Source: Pseudomonas koreensis (GTDB lineage Bacteria > Pseudomonadota > Gammaproteobacteria > Pseudomonadales > Pseudomonadaceae). From it: a stretch of 64,000 nucleotides of DNA. The DNA is taken from positions 558,001-622,000 of the forward strand of contig NZ_JAAQYM010000004.1 in the NCBI RefSeq assembly GCF_012986595.1, given 5' to 3'. Positions 34,331 to 43,182 of this stretch are shown here, in pieces. The first letter of the stretch is position 1; each line of letters starts with the position of its first letter. Position numbers and translations under genes: made by a program. Below the pieces are notes generated by a model. It made no database searches. It was not told the DNA's origin and was given only the letters and a program-made list of their open reading frames with translations.

Positions 34331-35179
34331 TTGAACGTATTCAGCATCAAGACCAAGCCAAAGTCAGCAGTAACCCTCACTCAAAAGAACTACAACCAGA
34401 AAACTCGAAGATCTTCGCCCTATGTAGTTAATGACGGCAACAAAATTCACTCTTACGCACTGTGCCCGGCCTGCCAAAATCCTGTAACCCTGGTTAACAG
34501 GAATGTCCCCACTACTGACTCTCAAGTTTTGTATGCAAAGCACACTGGGAGGTCTGTGCCAGACGTAGCAGATCATGACCAAGCGGCATACGAAGATTGC
34601 CCTCTGCACAACCCTGAGAGGTTTGATAGCAAGACTCCCAGGAAAAATGCTGCTCGGAATGATGAAATTCTGAACGCTTTGCGCAATCACGTGCATCTAG
34701 TCGTGAATGTTCTCGAAAGATCAACGGGCATGAAGTTTACGGATGCATTGGTCGCTGGGTTGCTTGAGGACTTTAAGTCCAATCAGGGTCATAAATACAG
34801 GTCGATTACGCTATATAACTTGCCATTCGGTTTTGCCTACATGACTGAGGGGCGAGATGCCTGGGGTTGCAAGGTTAATGAGAGTATTGCATCTGATATC
34901 AATAAAAAATCTACCGGATTTGAAGTTGATAAGTTTATGTTTGTGAAGCGGAAGGAGGGTGCAAAGAAAAAAATAATTAATTTGTACTTCGACAATCATC
35001 GAGTTGGTAACGAAGACTGTGGGAGTGATCTAGTTGATCTTGTGGTGGTAGAAATTGATACGGCAACTGAAATCTCCACGGTTCTGCACCAGAACACGTT
35101 GAGTTTCAACTCTGGGCTCTTTTTCAATACCTATCATAGGTACGAGCGCCTACGCCTGTTGGCTCAGAAGCATCTGTAA
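34331..35179 (+). CDS. Unknown protein with putative zinc-binding N-terminus
   Basis: A 282-residue protein; start at TTG 34331, supported by AAGGA seven bases upstream and by lack of any other early start. Near residue 45 it has CPACQNPV and about 45 residues later CPLHNP, with HT in between, which could bind one zinc ion. The rest is a mixed alpha/beta protein without recognised motif (NEDCGSDLVDLVVVEIDT near the end). No membrane segment. Its GC content and codon use are lower than the core genome. First complete gene of the accessory segment; its last 30 bases overlap the convergent gene at 35150. Function not recognised. Confidence 0.65.
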   Translation: MNVFSIKTKPKSAVTLTQKNYNQKTRRSSPYVVNDGNKIHSYALCPACQNPVTLVNRNVPTTDSQVLYAKHTGRSVPDVADHDQAAYEDCPLHNPERFDSKTPRKNAARNDEILNALRNHVHLVVNVLERSTGMKFTDALVAGLLEDFKSNQGHKYRSITLYNLPFGFAYMTEGRDAWGCKVNESIASDINKKSTGFEVDKFMFVKRKEGAKKKIINLYFDNHRVGNEDCGSDLVDLVVVEIDTATEISTVLHQNTLSFNSGLFFNTYHRYERLRLLAQKHL

Positions 35180-35476
35180 GACCGAGCCGATGGGTCTCTT
35201 GAGGACTTCATCAATTTCGTCAGTGCTGATGGGAATATCTTGCAGCTCTTCCTCCACTGACTCGGCGAATACCTCTGGCACCACGTGACCAATAGCGTGG
35301 TAAGCGAGTTGATTGACGAGATCTAGAAAGGCCTCTGGTTCCTTAAAGGAGGAGAGGGATCTGGAGAGGCTCATCGATGCTGAGCTGAGGCGTCTCAGCT
35401 GGTCGATTTCCACTAGGGCGGTCAGGATGAGGTTGTCACGGTAGCCCAAGAACGGGTTGTTCTGAAGAAATTTCAT
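35150..35476 (-). CDS. Small unknown protein
   Basis: A 108-residue acidic, helical protein (MKFLQNNPFLGYRDNLILTALVEIDQLRRL ... SVEEELQDIPISTDEIDEVLKRPIG). No domain recognised. It overlaps the 3' end of the 34331 gene tail to tail and diverges from the RES gene across 240 bases without other features. It could be an immunity or antitoxin-like partner to a neighbour, but nothing in the sequence shows this. Confidence 0.5.
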   Translation of the reverse strand: MKFLQNNPFLGYRDNLILTALVEIDQLRRLSSASMSLSRSLSSFKEPEAFLDLVNQLAYHAIGHVVPEVFAESVEEELQDIPISTDEIDEVLKRPIGSVLQMLLSQQA

Positions 35477-35716
35477 GAATGGCTCGTTTGTTATTTTTAT
35501 GATTGGCCTACATCAGTTCGGGCTGCTTCATTCCTCAACCCACGTTTCCATCCTGCAGCGGGAGCGAGGCTAAGCGCAATGGCTTTAATGCATGCGAGCT
35601 GAGCACAGGCCTTTAGTGTTGTTGCTCGTGACGAGTTGGTGCCAAATACATATTCGGCGATCATGGCCACCTTTTGAAGAAACTGGCTTCACGTCGCAGC
35701 GTTGGGACAAGGACAT

Positions 35717-36967
35717 ATGAGGAACTACGTGACTTCGAGCACTGATGGGGAACAAGTCTGCTACAAATGTGTTCAGGATGCCTACTTAGGCGGCCAAATC
35801 CGGCGTACCGGGACATCCACCGCCTGCACCCTCTGCAACGCCACTCGAAAATGTATCTCCTTGGCCAGCGTCGTGTCCCGCGTTGAGAGCATCCTTGATG
35901 GCTATGTCATGGAGGGCGAATACTATCGCCGTTGGAGTGATTGGGGCGACAGTCAGGAGGGGGACAGTCTTGATACTTGGGTCAGCGCGATCTTCGGCTG
36001 CGACAACGTCGAGCTGATCGTGGAGGCTGTATGTGATCGACTGGACAGCTACAGTTTGGACACGAACTATTCCAAACGGCCTTACAGACTGGACGACATT
36101 GGCATCCAGTGGTTTGAGTTTCAGAACGGGATGAAGCACGGAAAGCGGTTCTTCAACGACAGCGCCAAGACTTTCCTGAATTGGATCTTCAAGGATCTGG
36201 ACAAGTACTCAGCGTTCTCTGATGAGCAGGCTGTGGTGCGTTTGCTCACGCCGGAGCATTCCCCATCTATCTACCGTGCTCGCACCTGTATGACGCCAGC
36301 CGATGTTGGCGCGATTTCGGCCAATCCGGCGGGCAATCTGGCTGCTCCCCCGAAAGAGAGGGCAGGGGATGGAAGGATGAACCCAGCAGGCGTTCCGGCG
36401 TTCTATGGTGCATTTGAACGCGAAACATGCATCGCTGAATTGCGTCCTCCTGTTGGTGGTACCGTTGTTAGTGGTGAGTTCAGGTTGAACAGGGTGGTGA
36501 GGGTGTTGGACTTCGGACGGTTCGAGAAGGCAGATCTTGGCCCGGTGCCTAGCTTTTTCGACCCGAAGCATCGCGCCAAGACCGGGCGCCGGGAGTTCCT
36601 GAAGTTCCTACACAACGAGATCACGGTACCGGTGCTGCCAGGTGCTGAACGTGACTATCTGACAACACAGGTTATCGCCGAATACCTCGCAACCCATTGC
36701 ACGCCTCGGATCGACGGGGTGATTTTCAAGTCGGTGCAACAGAGTGCCGGCAGTAACATTGTGCTGTTCTCGCACGTAGCTTGCGCCGCTACAGTCTCCT
36801 GGGGCCAATTGAAGGATGACTACGACATTGAGATGTCTAAGGGGCCTAGCATCGACTATGTCAGCGACAGCCTCGTCTACCACGCTGTCCGCGAGGTCAA
36901 GTACAAGATCGATGATGAGCCACTGCCGGAGGGCAAGCAGACGTTGATTCTAAAGCCTGATTTCTAG
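35717..36967 (+). CDS. RES-domain protein with zinc-ribbon-like N-terminus (NAD-consuming toxin candidate)
   Basis: 416 residues. ATG at 35717 follows AAGGACAT; a TTG five codons earlier is also open. Residues 15-45 carry CYKC and CTLC, a likely zinc site of the HEPN/RES-associated N-terminal type; residues about 195-380 form a RES domain: SIYRAR, NPAGVPAFYGAFERETCIAELRP and the later SNIVLFSH. In RES toxins such as MbcT the Arg, Glu and Ser degrade NAD by phosphorolysis, or modify proteins. No Xre-type antitoxin is adjacent; instead an HNH-like gene follows 61 bases downstream. Fold call is good; NAD consumption is inferred. Confidence 0.8.
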   Translation: MRNYVTSSTDGEQVCYKCVQDAYLGGQIRRTGTSTACTLCNATRKCISLASVVSRVESILDGYVMEGEYYRRWSDWGDSQEGDSLDTWVSAIFGCDNVELIVEAVCDRLDSYSLDTNYSKRPYRLDDIGIQWFEFQNGMKHGKRFFNDSAKTFLNWIFKDLDKYSAFSDEQAVVRLLTPEHSPSIYRARTCMTPADVGAISANPAGNLAAPPKERAGDGRMNPAGVPAFYGAFERETCIAELRPPVGGTVVSGEFRLNRVVRVLDFGRFEKADLGPVPSFFDPKHRAKTGRREFLKFLHNEITVPVLPGAERDYLTTQVIAEYLATHCTPRIDGVIFKSVQQSAGSNIVLFSHVACAATVSWGQLKDDYDIEMSKGPSIDYVSDSLVYHAVREVKYKIDDEPLPEGKQTLILKPDF

Positions 36968-37028
36968 GCGACAGGTATCACTAGAGAACTGATTAAGAAA
37001 TTGGAGTTGTGGCGGGTTAAGCTGCGCC

Positions 37029-37895
37029 GTGCCAAGCGATACCTATCAGCGACGTCTTGAAGGGAGGGGGCATTTGGGGAAGTTCAAGGAAGGGTTAACG
37101 ACGAGAGTCGCTCATACCAGGATCGCGCGTGGGTACTGCCTCATTTGTGGGAGCTTGGGTCGGCTTAGCTCTGATCACATCCCTCCAAAATGTTGTGTGA
37201 GCGTTACTAGAATCGAACAGCGCCACATTACGGAATCTTTAGACCTGCGCGATCGAAGTATCAAAGGTGTGGAGTCTACCAACGGAAGCAAATTCAAGAC
37301 GATCTGCCAGGAATGCAACAACATGCTGGGTCGTACAGATGGCGTCGTTGGCGAAGCCTACAGGTTGCTGACTAGGCAAGTGGTTACCTACTTTTCAGAA
37401 GCGCAGCTCCTTCCGATTGCTACTGTTCCGATGAACCTCGTAAGCTTTGCAAGATCGATGATCGGGCATCTGTTGGCAGCAACCACAGTTCGAGAGTGCG
37501 ATCAGCCCCCTATCTCCATGCCATACTTTGATCCACTGAAACGCTTTGTCTTGGGCGATGATCATGCTCTGGATGAGACGCATGACATCTATTACTGGTT
37601 TTACCCGAACAATGTTCACATAAGCGCCAAGCTTGTGGCCTTCTACAACGAGGGGCATCAGGCGAATGTGAGCCTACTCAGTTTTTTCCCCTTGGCGTTT
37701 ATGGTTACAAAGAAGAACGAAGGTACCTATCCTGCCCATGCGCGCAAACTGATATTTGGAGATGACCGGATTACGCTGGATCTCTCTACTGGCAATGTTC
37801 ACAACTGCACATTTCCTTTTGTTTCTCTATCGGGTAACCAGATGTTTGCGCTCAGGGATTGCCAGGCCATCATTAGCTATCCTGTTGGTCAGTAG
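37029..37895 (+). CDS. HNH-endonuclease-like zinc protein
   Basis: 288 residues from a GTG at 37029. A four-Cys zinc site is formed by CLICGSLG and ICQECNNMLG, with SSDHIPPK between them, which is the HNH/beta-beta-alpha-metal layout (Asp-His, then Asn in ECNN). The C-terminal 200 residues are of unknown fold, rich in aromatic residues. Because only 61 bases separate it from the RES gene, the two probably form an operon. It may cut nucleic acid or be a regulator with a degenerate nuclease; the sequence does not decide. Confidence 0.65.
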   Translation: MPSDTYQRRLEGRGHLGKFKEGLTTRVAHTRIARGYCLICGSLGRLSSDHIPPKCCVSVTRIEQRHITESLDLRDRSIKGVESTNGSKFKTICQECNNMLGRTDGVVGEAYRLLTRQVVTYFSEAQLLPIATVPMNLVSFARSMIGHLLAATTVRECDQPPISMPYFDPLKRFVLGDDHALDETHDIYYWFYPNNVHISAKLVAFYNEGHQANVSLLSFFPLAFMVTKKNEGTYPAHARKLIFGDDRITLDLSTGNVHNCTFPFVSLSGNQMFALRDCQAIISYPVGQ

Positions 37896-38331
37896 GCTGG
37901 GGGATGACATGTCAAGCTGTGGGTGCTAGGAATCATGCTGAATGAAATTAGAAATGGAAGTGAGCCTTGTGTCGGTGGGTTGAACGGGGGTAGGGGCTAA
38001 ACCGAGTTTTTATAAAGCCGAGGAACTGCATGAAGATTAAAGCTTTTCTAGTAGGTGCAGTTTATGGGTGATGGTTTCACGGGCTTTTTAATTGATTCAT
38101 GCAGTGAGCAACGTGGTTGGTTTAGTTATATAAGTTTGGTGAGCCCTGATTGTGGGGAATAAAGGTTTCATAGGCTTCATGTTGATTTTTTGCAGTAGAG
38201 ATGTATGCATAGTCTTACGAGGTCGCCTCTGGCGGGCGAGTCAGCTGTAGTGTATTATTTAGGTATGGTCTTCGCCTCGTTAACATAGCTCGGGCGGGTT
38301 GTCCAAAGCGGAAAAATAGGGGGTGAGGAAT
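37896..38331. other. AT-rich intergenic region, no gene seen
   Basis: 436 bases between the HNH-like gene and the Septu-like pair. Strongly AT-rich from 38030 onward and with stops in all frames at short intervals. Probably holds the promoter for the ATPase gene; a ribosome site GGTGAGGAA directly precedes the ATG at 38332. No inverted repeat of note was found. Confidence 0.5.
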
Positions 38332-39636
38332 ATGAAGATAGCAGAAATTTCCATACAAAATTTTAAAGGAATATCCAGTCGGTCGTTCAAGCTGAACGAC
38401 AGATTTACTGTTTTTATCGGAAATAACGCCACAGGGAAAACCACGGTGTTAGATGCCTTGGCTGTCGCTTTGGGGAGTTTTTTTCTTGGTGTTGGCGTTC
38501 CTGCCCGAAGCATCAATTGGGATGAGGTCAGGATGGTGGTTATTGACGGGCAGCAGAAGCCGCAAATACCTGTTGAAATCAAAGCCACAGGAGTTGTAAA
38601 CGGTAAGGAGATCAAGCCCTGGGGGCGAAGTATTCTGACCACAAAGACAACTACAAAAGATGCAAAGTCTATCAAAGACATTGCTCAGAATCTTTTGAAA
38701 TTGAGTAGAACACCCCGTGAAGAGCGCGAGGGTGGTGCGGAGGCTATATTCCCTGTTATCGCATACCACGGCACAGGTCGACTGTGGGCTCAGCATGAGG
38801 CTCAAAAATACCAGAAGCAGATAGAAGGCGTTCAGCGCGCTTATATCAATGCACTTTCGGCAAAGTCCTCAAGTAAGGATTTTACCGCCTGGATCAAAAC
38901 TCAGGAGGATAGTGTTCAGAAGTTTAATCGTCCGTTGGAACGTGCTCACTTGGAGGCTTTCAAGGCGGCCATCGAGGGGCCGGTGATTGACGGTCGCTGG
39001 ACTAATGTCAAATACGACAATAAACAAGAGGTTTTGACTGGGTTTTTTGTGGATAACTCAGGTCGCTCACTTGAGCTAAACTATAATCAGCTGAGCGATG
39101 GTTTTAGAAATATAATTGGGATGATTGCGGATATTGCGTTCCGTTGTATTCAGCTGAATCCACATCTAGGGCGGGACGTAGTGAATCTGACGCCAGGGGT
39201 GGTGTTGATTGATGAATTAGATCAGCATCTTCATCCTAATTGGCAAAAGCGTGTCGTCAATGATCTAAAGCAAGCTTTTCCAAAGATTCAGTTTGTCGCT
39301 ACCACTCACTCTCCATTTATCGTCCAGAGCCTCGAAGCTGATGAACTTGTTAATCTCGATGAGTTGGAGCTCAGTGAGTCCCCAAATCTACTGCCAATCA
39401 ATAAAGTTGCTACGCAAATTATGGGTGTGGATGGAATCAGAAGCGATGACTTCGAGGAGCGCGTGAAGGATGCGACTCAGCAGTTGTCCGAGATAGAGGC
39501 TGAAAATGGAAAGCTGAGCCTTGATGATTATGAAAAAATCAGTAAAGCGCTCGATCAAATTGCTCTATCTGAAACGAATGATCCAGCGTACAGAGCATTT
39601 TTGGAGCTGAAGGAAAAGGATAAGGAAAATCAATGA
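38332..39636 (+). CDS. ptuA: AAA/ABC-type ATPase, Septu PtuA-like
   Basis: 434 residues of the OLD/RecF-like ATPase group. Walker A GNNATGKT at residues 30-37, signature-like LSDGFRN, Walker B LIDELDQHLHPNW at about 292-304, and the H-loop ATTHSPFIV. Followed with a four-base ATGA overlap by an HNH nuclease gene. This ATPase-HNH pair is the Septu anti-phage layout, in which PtuA is the sensor/scaffold and PtuB the nuclease. The start at 38332 has a strong site; a GTG three codons earlier is less likely. AT-rich relative to the core genes, which suggests transfer. Confidence 0.8.
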   Translation: MKIAEISIQNFKGISSRSFKLNDRFTVFIGNNATGKTTVLDALAVALGSFFLGVGVPARSINWDEVRMVVIDGQQKPQIPVEIKATGVVNGKEIKPWGRSILTTKTTTKDAKSIKDIAQNLLKLSRTPREEREGGAEAIFPVIAYHGTGRLWAQHEAQKYQKQIEGVQRAYINALSAKSSSKDFTAWIKTQEDSVQKFNRPLERAHLEAFKAAIEGPVIDGRWTNVKYDNKQEVLTGFFVDNSGRSLELNYNQLSDGFRNIIGMIADIAFRCIQLNPHLGRDVVNLTPGVVLIDELDQHLHPNWQKRVVNDLKQAFPKIQFVATTHSPFIVQSLEADELVNLDELELSESPNLLPINKVATQIMGVDGIRSDDFEERVKDATQQLSEIEAENGKLSLDDYEKISKALDQIALSETNDPAYRAFLELKEKDKENQ

Positions 39637-40361
39637 GACCTATTAATAAGGGGGGTTGGCCAACGCGAAAAAACAATAGCGCAATAAAGCTGGTTTTCAC
39701 GGATTGGTCTAAAGCTCGCGTGCATCTAGTAGAGCGAACTGGTCAATATTGCCATCTTTGTGAAATCCAATTGCCTATGGGTTTGGCGGTTGAGCACATA
39801 AAGCCAAAAGAAATTTATAAATCTTTAAGCAATAATTGGTCGAATTTTTTACTTATATGTACTTCTTGTAACTCTCGGAAAAAAGTTTCCGATCCAGTGA
39901 GGCCTTACCGTTTTAGGTATTATTGGCCTCATTTAAATAATACTCTGATGGCGTTCTGCACCTCCTTGACTGGGCCTGATGCCTTGCTTGTTAAGCCCCA
40001 TTCTGGTCTCAGTGCTGCTCAACTTACGAGAGCCGAAGCTACTATTGAACTTTATAAGCTGGATCAAAGATTGTTAGCTTCTGGCGAGGGTGATGCTAGG
40101 TATACTCGAAAGGCCGAAATCGGAAGTAAAGCAGTACGGCGTTACCTTGAGTATAAAAGCGCAATATGCACACTCGACAGCATATTAGACAATGTATTGT
40201 CGGATGGGTTTTTCAGTCTGTGGTTAGAGGTTTTTAAAAATGAAAAGGTCGTGATCGATGCGATCTTGGATCTTCCCGGGTTTTTTATTGATCGCCCAAA
40301 TTGGTTCAACGCTACCAATGATCCTGTGGGGCGTAATCCTACGAGGCCAGACGTTATTTAA
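39633..40361 (+). CDS. ptuB: HNH endonuclease, Septu PtuB-like
   Basis: 242 residues. The N-terminus MRPINKGGWPTRKN is like other PtuB proteins; the HNH core is CHLCE ... LAVEHIKPK ... LICTSCNSRK, with two CxxC knuckles binding a structural zinc and the His/Asn of the catalytic site. Translationally coupled to ptuA through ATGA. Predicted to cleave phage or host nucleic acid once released or activated by PtuA. The C-terminal 120 residues are helical with no known motif. Function inferred from pairing and motif. Confidence 0.78.
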   Translation: MRPINKGGWPTRKNNSAIKLVFTDWSKARVHLVERTGQYCHLCEIQLPMGLAVEHIKPKEIYKSLSNNWSNFLLICTSCNSRKKVSDPVRPYRFRYYWPHLNNTLMAFCTSLTGPDALLVKPHSGLSAAQLTRAEATIELYKLDQRLLASGEGDARYTRKAEIGSKAVRRYLEYKSAICTLDSILDNVLSDGFFSLWLEVFKNEKVVIDAILDLPGFFIDRPNWFNATNDPVGRNPTRPDVI

Positions 40362-40642
40362 TAGGTTGTTCAAGCGGCGAAGCGGGGGTGTGTTTTAATA
40401 GTCGTGCCGAGCAAAAGTTTTAAGGGAGTTGTCTACCGTTCTCTGCGTTCTGCCAGTTTGTCGGTTTTGGGTGGTACGCAAACGATTCAAAGAAGACACG
40501 CGTCAGCTCTGGTCGAGAAAAATTTTTTGGTCTCGTCTCTTCGGCTGGTTGACCGCTGCATACCTTGCCATTTAACGTTCCGATCTTGCTTAAGGGAAGG
40601 ACGTGCCTAATCGCCTGCCCAGTATTCAAAGGTGATTTAGAC

Positions 40643-42262
40643 ATGGTAGTCAAGCTGCCCCTTGCGGGAGTCAGAGTCCACATTTCCGGCTCGAACCCCG
40701 ATCAACGGGAAGACATCTCTCAGTTTGTCCAGGCCCTCTCTGCGCGAATTTTTAGCGAAGGGGGCGCAGTGATTCATGGCAGTCATCTTTCACTCATTGA
40801 ACCTCTTGAGAATGCCGCACGGGGGTTTATTGCTGCGGGAGGGGATGTCGGTGCGCTGACCTTGGTGCGGGCAAAGCACTATTCTTCAACGGAGCAACAG
40901 TTCACTGAGATTGAAAGTCAACGGCAGTATGCATCCGTTCAGATCGTTCCCGCTGACGTGGGCGATATCGCAAGCCGCAACGGTTTAACTCCCATGCGGG
41001 ATTGGATGGCCGATCGCTCGGATGCGATTGTCTGCGTTGGCGGCGCCTGGTGGGACACCAATAAGGCTAAGGCGGGTGTGCCTACCGAGCTGGAAACCAT
41101 GCTTGAGCTCGGAAAGCCGGGATTTGTTGTCGCTGGTTTTGGAGGTGCCATATCCGGGTACCTCAATGAAAACCGCGCGTTGGTTTCAAGACTGCAGAAT
41201 GGCCTGACTGAAGAAGCAAACAACGTCATTGCGCATGAAACGCGTATTGACCATATCGTAGATGCGATAGTGAAGCAGCTCAAAATCCTGCCTCTGGTGC
41301 GTAGAGGGGTCTCCAAGGGACGAAATTTTCGAATTCTCGCACTAGATGGGGGCGGGCTCAGAGGGACGTTTACGGCGGCAGTCTTGGCAAAATGGGACGA
41401 TATGCTTGGCGCTGGAGGCGGCAACAGTTTGATCTCCCATTTCGACCTTGTGGCAGGAACCTCTACAGGGGCGATATTGGCCATCGGGCTTGCACTCGGC
41501 GTAAAACCCGCTGAAATCTTGGCGTTTTACAAGGACAAAGGCCCGCAAATTTTTCCGAAGGATCGGACACTGAGGCACTGGTTGAGGTCAAAGCATGAGT
41601 CGTCTACATTGCGCGAATTGCTACATGCGGTTTATGGCGAAAAAAAGCTATCCCAAGATTCGTGCTGTCGATTGGTGATTCCCACTGTAAGGGCTAAGCA
41701 AGGTCAGGCGGAAGCCATCGTTACGTCTCACAGTCCAGACCGTACCGCGTTTCGTGACATTTTAGCCGTTGATGCTGCTTTGGCTTCTTCAGCTGCTCCC
41801 ACTTATTTTGATGAGTCCGTTTGGGACGGCCCCATCGCACCGGAAACATTCTTGGATGGTGGTGTCTGGGCGAACAATCCCATCCTTCCTGCACTGGCTG
41901 AAGCCGTCCGCTACCTAAAGATTCCCCTTGATCGGATCGACGTTCTTAGCGTTGGCACTCTCAGTAGCGAAAGTGATTTCACCGAATCACTTGGGAAAGG
42001 CAAGGCAGGCTGGGCGCTTAACAGTGCTGATCTCTTTTTTGCGGCACAAGAACATGGCGCTCTTACACTTGCAGAAAGCTTTTTAGGCCCTACGCGTCAT
42101 CTGCGAGTAAATCAGCAGACGCCATTTGAAATTAAGCTCGATGACGCCGAAGCAATTGAGGATATGGCCGGTCGAGGGAATGAAGCTGGCAAAGATCATT
42201 TTGCAGAAGTGCGCTCCAGGTTTTTTGATGGCCATCATGCGGAAAAATGGGCTCGCTATTGA
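40643..42262 (+). CDS. SLOG-patatin fusion: predicted nucleotide-sensing phospholipase effector
   Basis: 539 residues. ATG at 40643 follows AAGGTGATT; the frame is open further upstream without family-like sequence. Residues 1-200 form a SLOG-type Rossmann domain: RVHISGSNP, a GGAVIHGSH turn, DAIVCVGG and LELGKPGFVVAGFGG. Residues about 230-535 are a patatin-like phospholipase: oxyanion loop DGGGLRG (235-241), catalytic Ser274 in GTSTG, and catalytic Asp405 in DGG, all intact. The next gene, 80 bases away, codes a TIR protein. SLOG domains in Thoeris ThsA bind TIR-made ADP-ribose derivatives, so this may be a phospholipase switched on by such a signal. The domain calls are visible in the sequence; the mechanism is inferred. 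Confidence 0.82.
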   Translation: MVVKLPLAGVRVHISGSNPDQREDISQFVQALSARIFSEGGAVIHGSHLSLIEPLENAARGFIAAGGDVGALTLVRAKHYSSTEQQFTEIESQRQYASVQIVPADVGDIASRNGLTPMRDWMADRSDAIVCVGGAWWDTNKAKAGVPTELETMLELGKPGFVVAGFGGAISGYLNENRALVSRLQNGLTEEANNVIAHETRIDHIVDAIVKQLKILPLVRRGVSKGRNFRILALDGGGLRGTFTAAVLAKWDDMLGAGGGNSLISHFDLVAGTSTGAILAIGLALGVKPAEILAFYKDKGPQIFPKDRTLRHWLRSKHESSTLRELLHAVYGEKKLSQDSCCRLVIPTVRAKQGQAEAIVTSHSPDRTAFRDILAVDAALASSAAPTYFDESVWDGPIAPETFLDGGVWANNPILPALAEAVRYLKIPLDRIDVLSVGTLSSESDFTESLGKGKAGWALNSADLFFAAQEHGALTLAESFLGPTRHLRVNQQTPFEIKLDDAEAIEDMAGRGNEAGKDHFAEVRSRFFDGHHAEKWARY

Positions 42263-42342
42263 AGGATCGAAGTATCCGGTCGCGGTAGATTTTCGGGTTT
42301 AAGTTGATATTATCTTTGATAAATGGTTGAAGGGAAGCGTTT

Positions 42343-43182
42343 ATGTATATTGATTTGAAAATTGAGGATGTTGCGAGTCTTAATGTTCGGTGGGGTCGTG
42401 AAGATATCCGTGAATATAAGGACAGAAATACCAAGCCTTTAGTTGATCTGAAAAAATATCTACTTGGCAAGGATAATTTACTCGATGCGAGCGAGATTCA
42501 AAAAAACTTGTTTCCGGAGTTTGAGGTCGATGTCTTCATTTCCCATTCGCACAGCGATGAATCTGAGGCAATAAAAATCGCCCTTAGTCTCGAGGCTATG
42601 GGGTTGCGAGCTTTTGTGGACTCCTGTGCGTGGGGCTATGCAGATGAGCTTCTTCGAGAAATTGATAATAAATTTTGCATTCCAGAAGGATGGTCAAATT
42701 ATAACTACGACCTGAGAAATAGAACTACGACTAACGTGCACCTGATTTTGAATTCTGCACTTCAGCAAATGATTCACAAATCCGAGTTGTTTATTTTTCT
42801 CGGCACGGAAAACTCTATCAGAATGAATGATTATGTCGCTGATAGTGAGTACCTTTCCTCACCGTGGATTTTTTCTGAGCTGATGTTTGCTAAAAGTGTA
42901 GAGAGAACTCCGCGTAAGCGAATATTTAGTGCCAACGAGAATTATAAGTTTAGGACGACTGCAAGTGATCAGAAGGAAGTAGGATTTAGATACCTTCTAC
43001 CCGAATCAAGCTATTCTATAGGGTTCCAAAAATTCTCGAATTGGCTTTCTGTGGATGTGGCAAGTAATGATAGAGGTTTCCTAAGTCTGGCGGGCCTTGA
43101 GCATCTTGATCGGCTATATAGAATCGTCGGTGTTCCCGGCAGACTACTCGACCAGTCGCCGCGCCTTGTAACGGAAAGGTAA
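42343..43182 (+). CDS. TIR-domain protein, predicted signal-producing NADase
   Basis: 279 residues with GAAGGGAAG before the ATG. After a 60-residue leader the TIR-like domain begins with VDVFISHSHSD (62-72), continues with LRAFVDSCAWGYADELL (88-104) and ends with SPWIFSELMFA (173-183), whose Glu179 is in the position expected for the conserved acidic residue of TIR NADases. These motifs are typical of stand-alone bacterial TIR proteins. The final 80 residues are a small mixed domain. It is downstream of and co-oriented with the SLOG-patatin gene, which suggests a two-gene signalling cassette like Thoeris ThsB/ThsA. NAD cleavage is predicted, not shown. Confidence 0.78.
   Translation: MYIDLKIEDVASLNVRWGREDIREYKDRNTKPLVDLKKYLLGKDNLLDASEIQKNLFPEFEVDVFISHSHSDESEAIKIALSLEAMGLRAFVDSCAWGYADELLREIDNKFCIPEGWSNYNYDLRNRTTTNVHLILNSALQQMIHKSELFIFLGTENSIRMNDYVADSEYLSSPWIFSELMFAKSVERTPRKRIFSANENYKFRTTASDQKEVGFRYLLPESSYSIGFQKFSNWLSVDVASNDRGFLSLAGLEHLDRLYRIVGVPGRLLDQSPRLVTER

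Noticed and set aside
34081-34431. 116-codon plus-strand frame through the poly-C tract
   Set aside because: Consists mostly of proline from the C run and overlaps the better-supported gene at 34331.
40404-40610. 68-codon frame upstream of the SLOG-patatin gene
   Set aside because: No motif or ribosome site; lies in the probable promoter region.
40643-43182. CBASS system (patatin effector CapV)
   Set aside because: No CD-NTase cyclase, Cap2/Cap3 or HORMA/TRIP13 gene was recognised nearby, and the patatin is fused to a SLOG-type domain, not found alone.
40643-43182. Classical Thoeris (ThsA SIR2-SLOG plus ThsB)
   Set aside because: The effector half is a patatin with GTSTG and DGG, not a SIR2 domain, and SLOG is at the N-terminus. 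Kept as Thoeris-like only.
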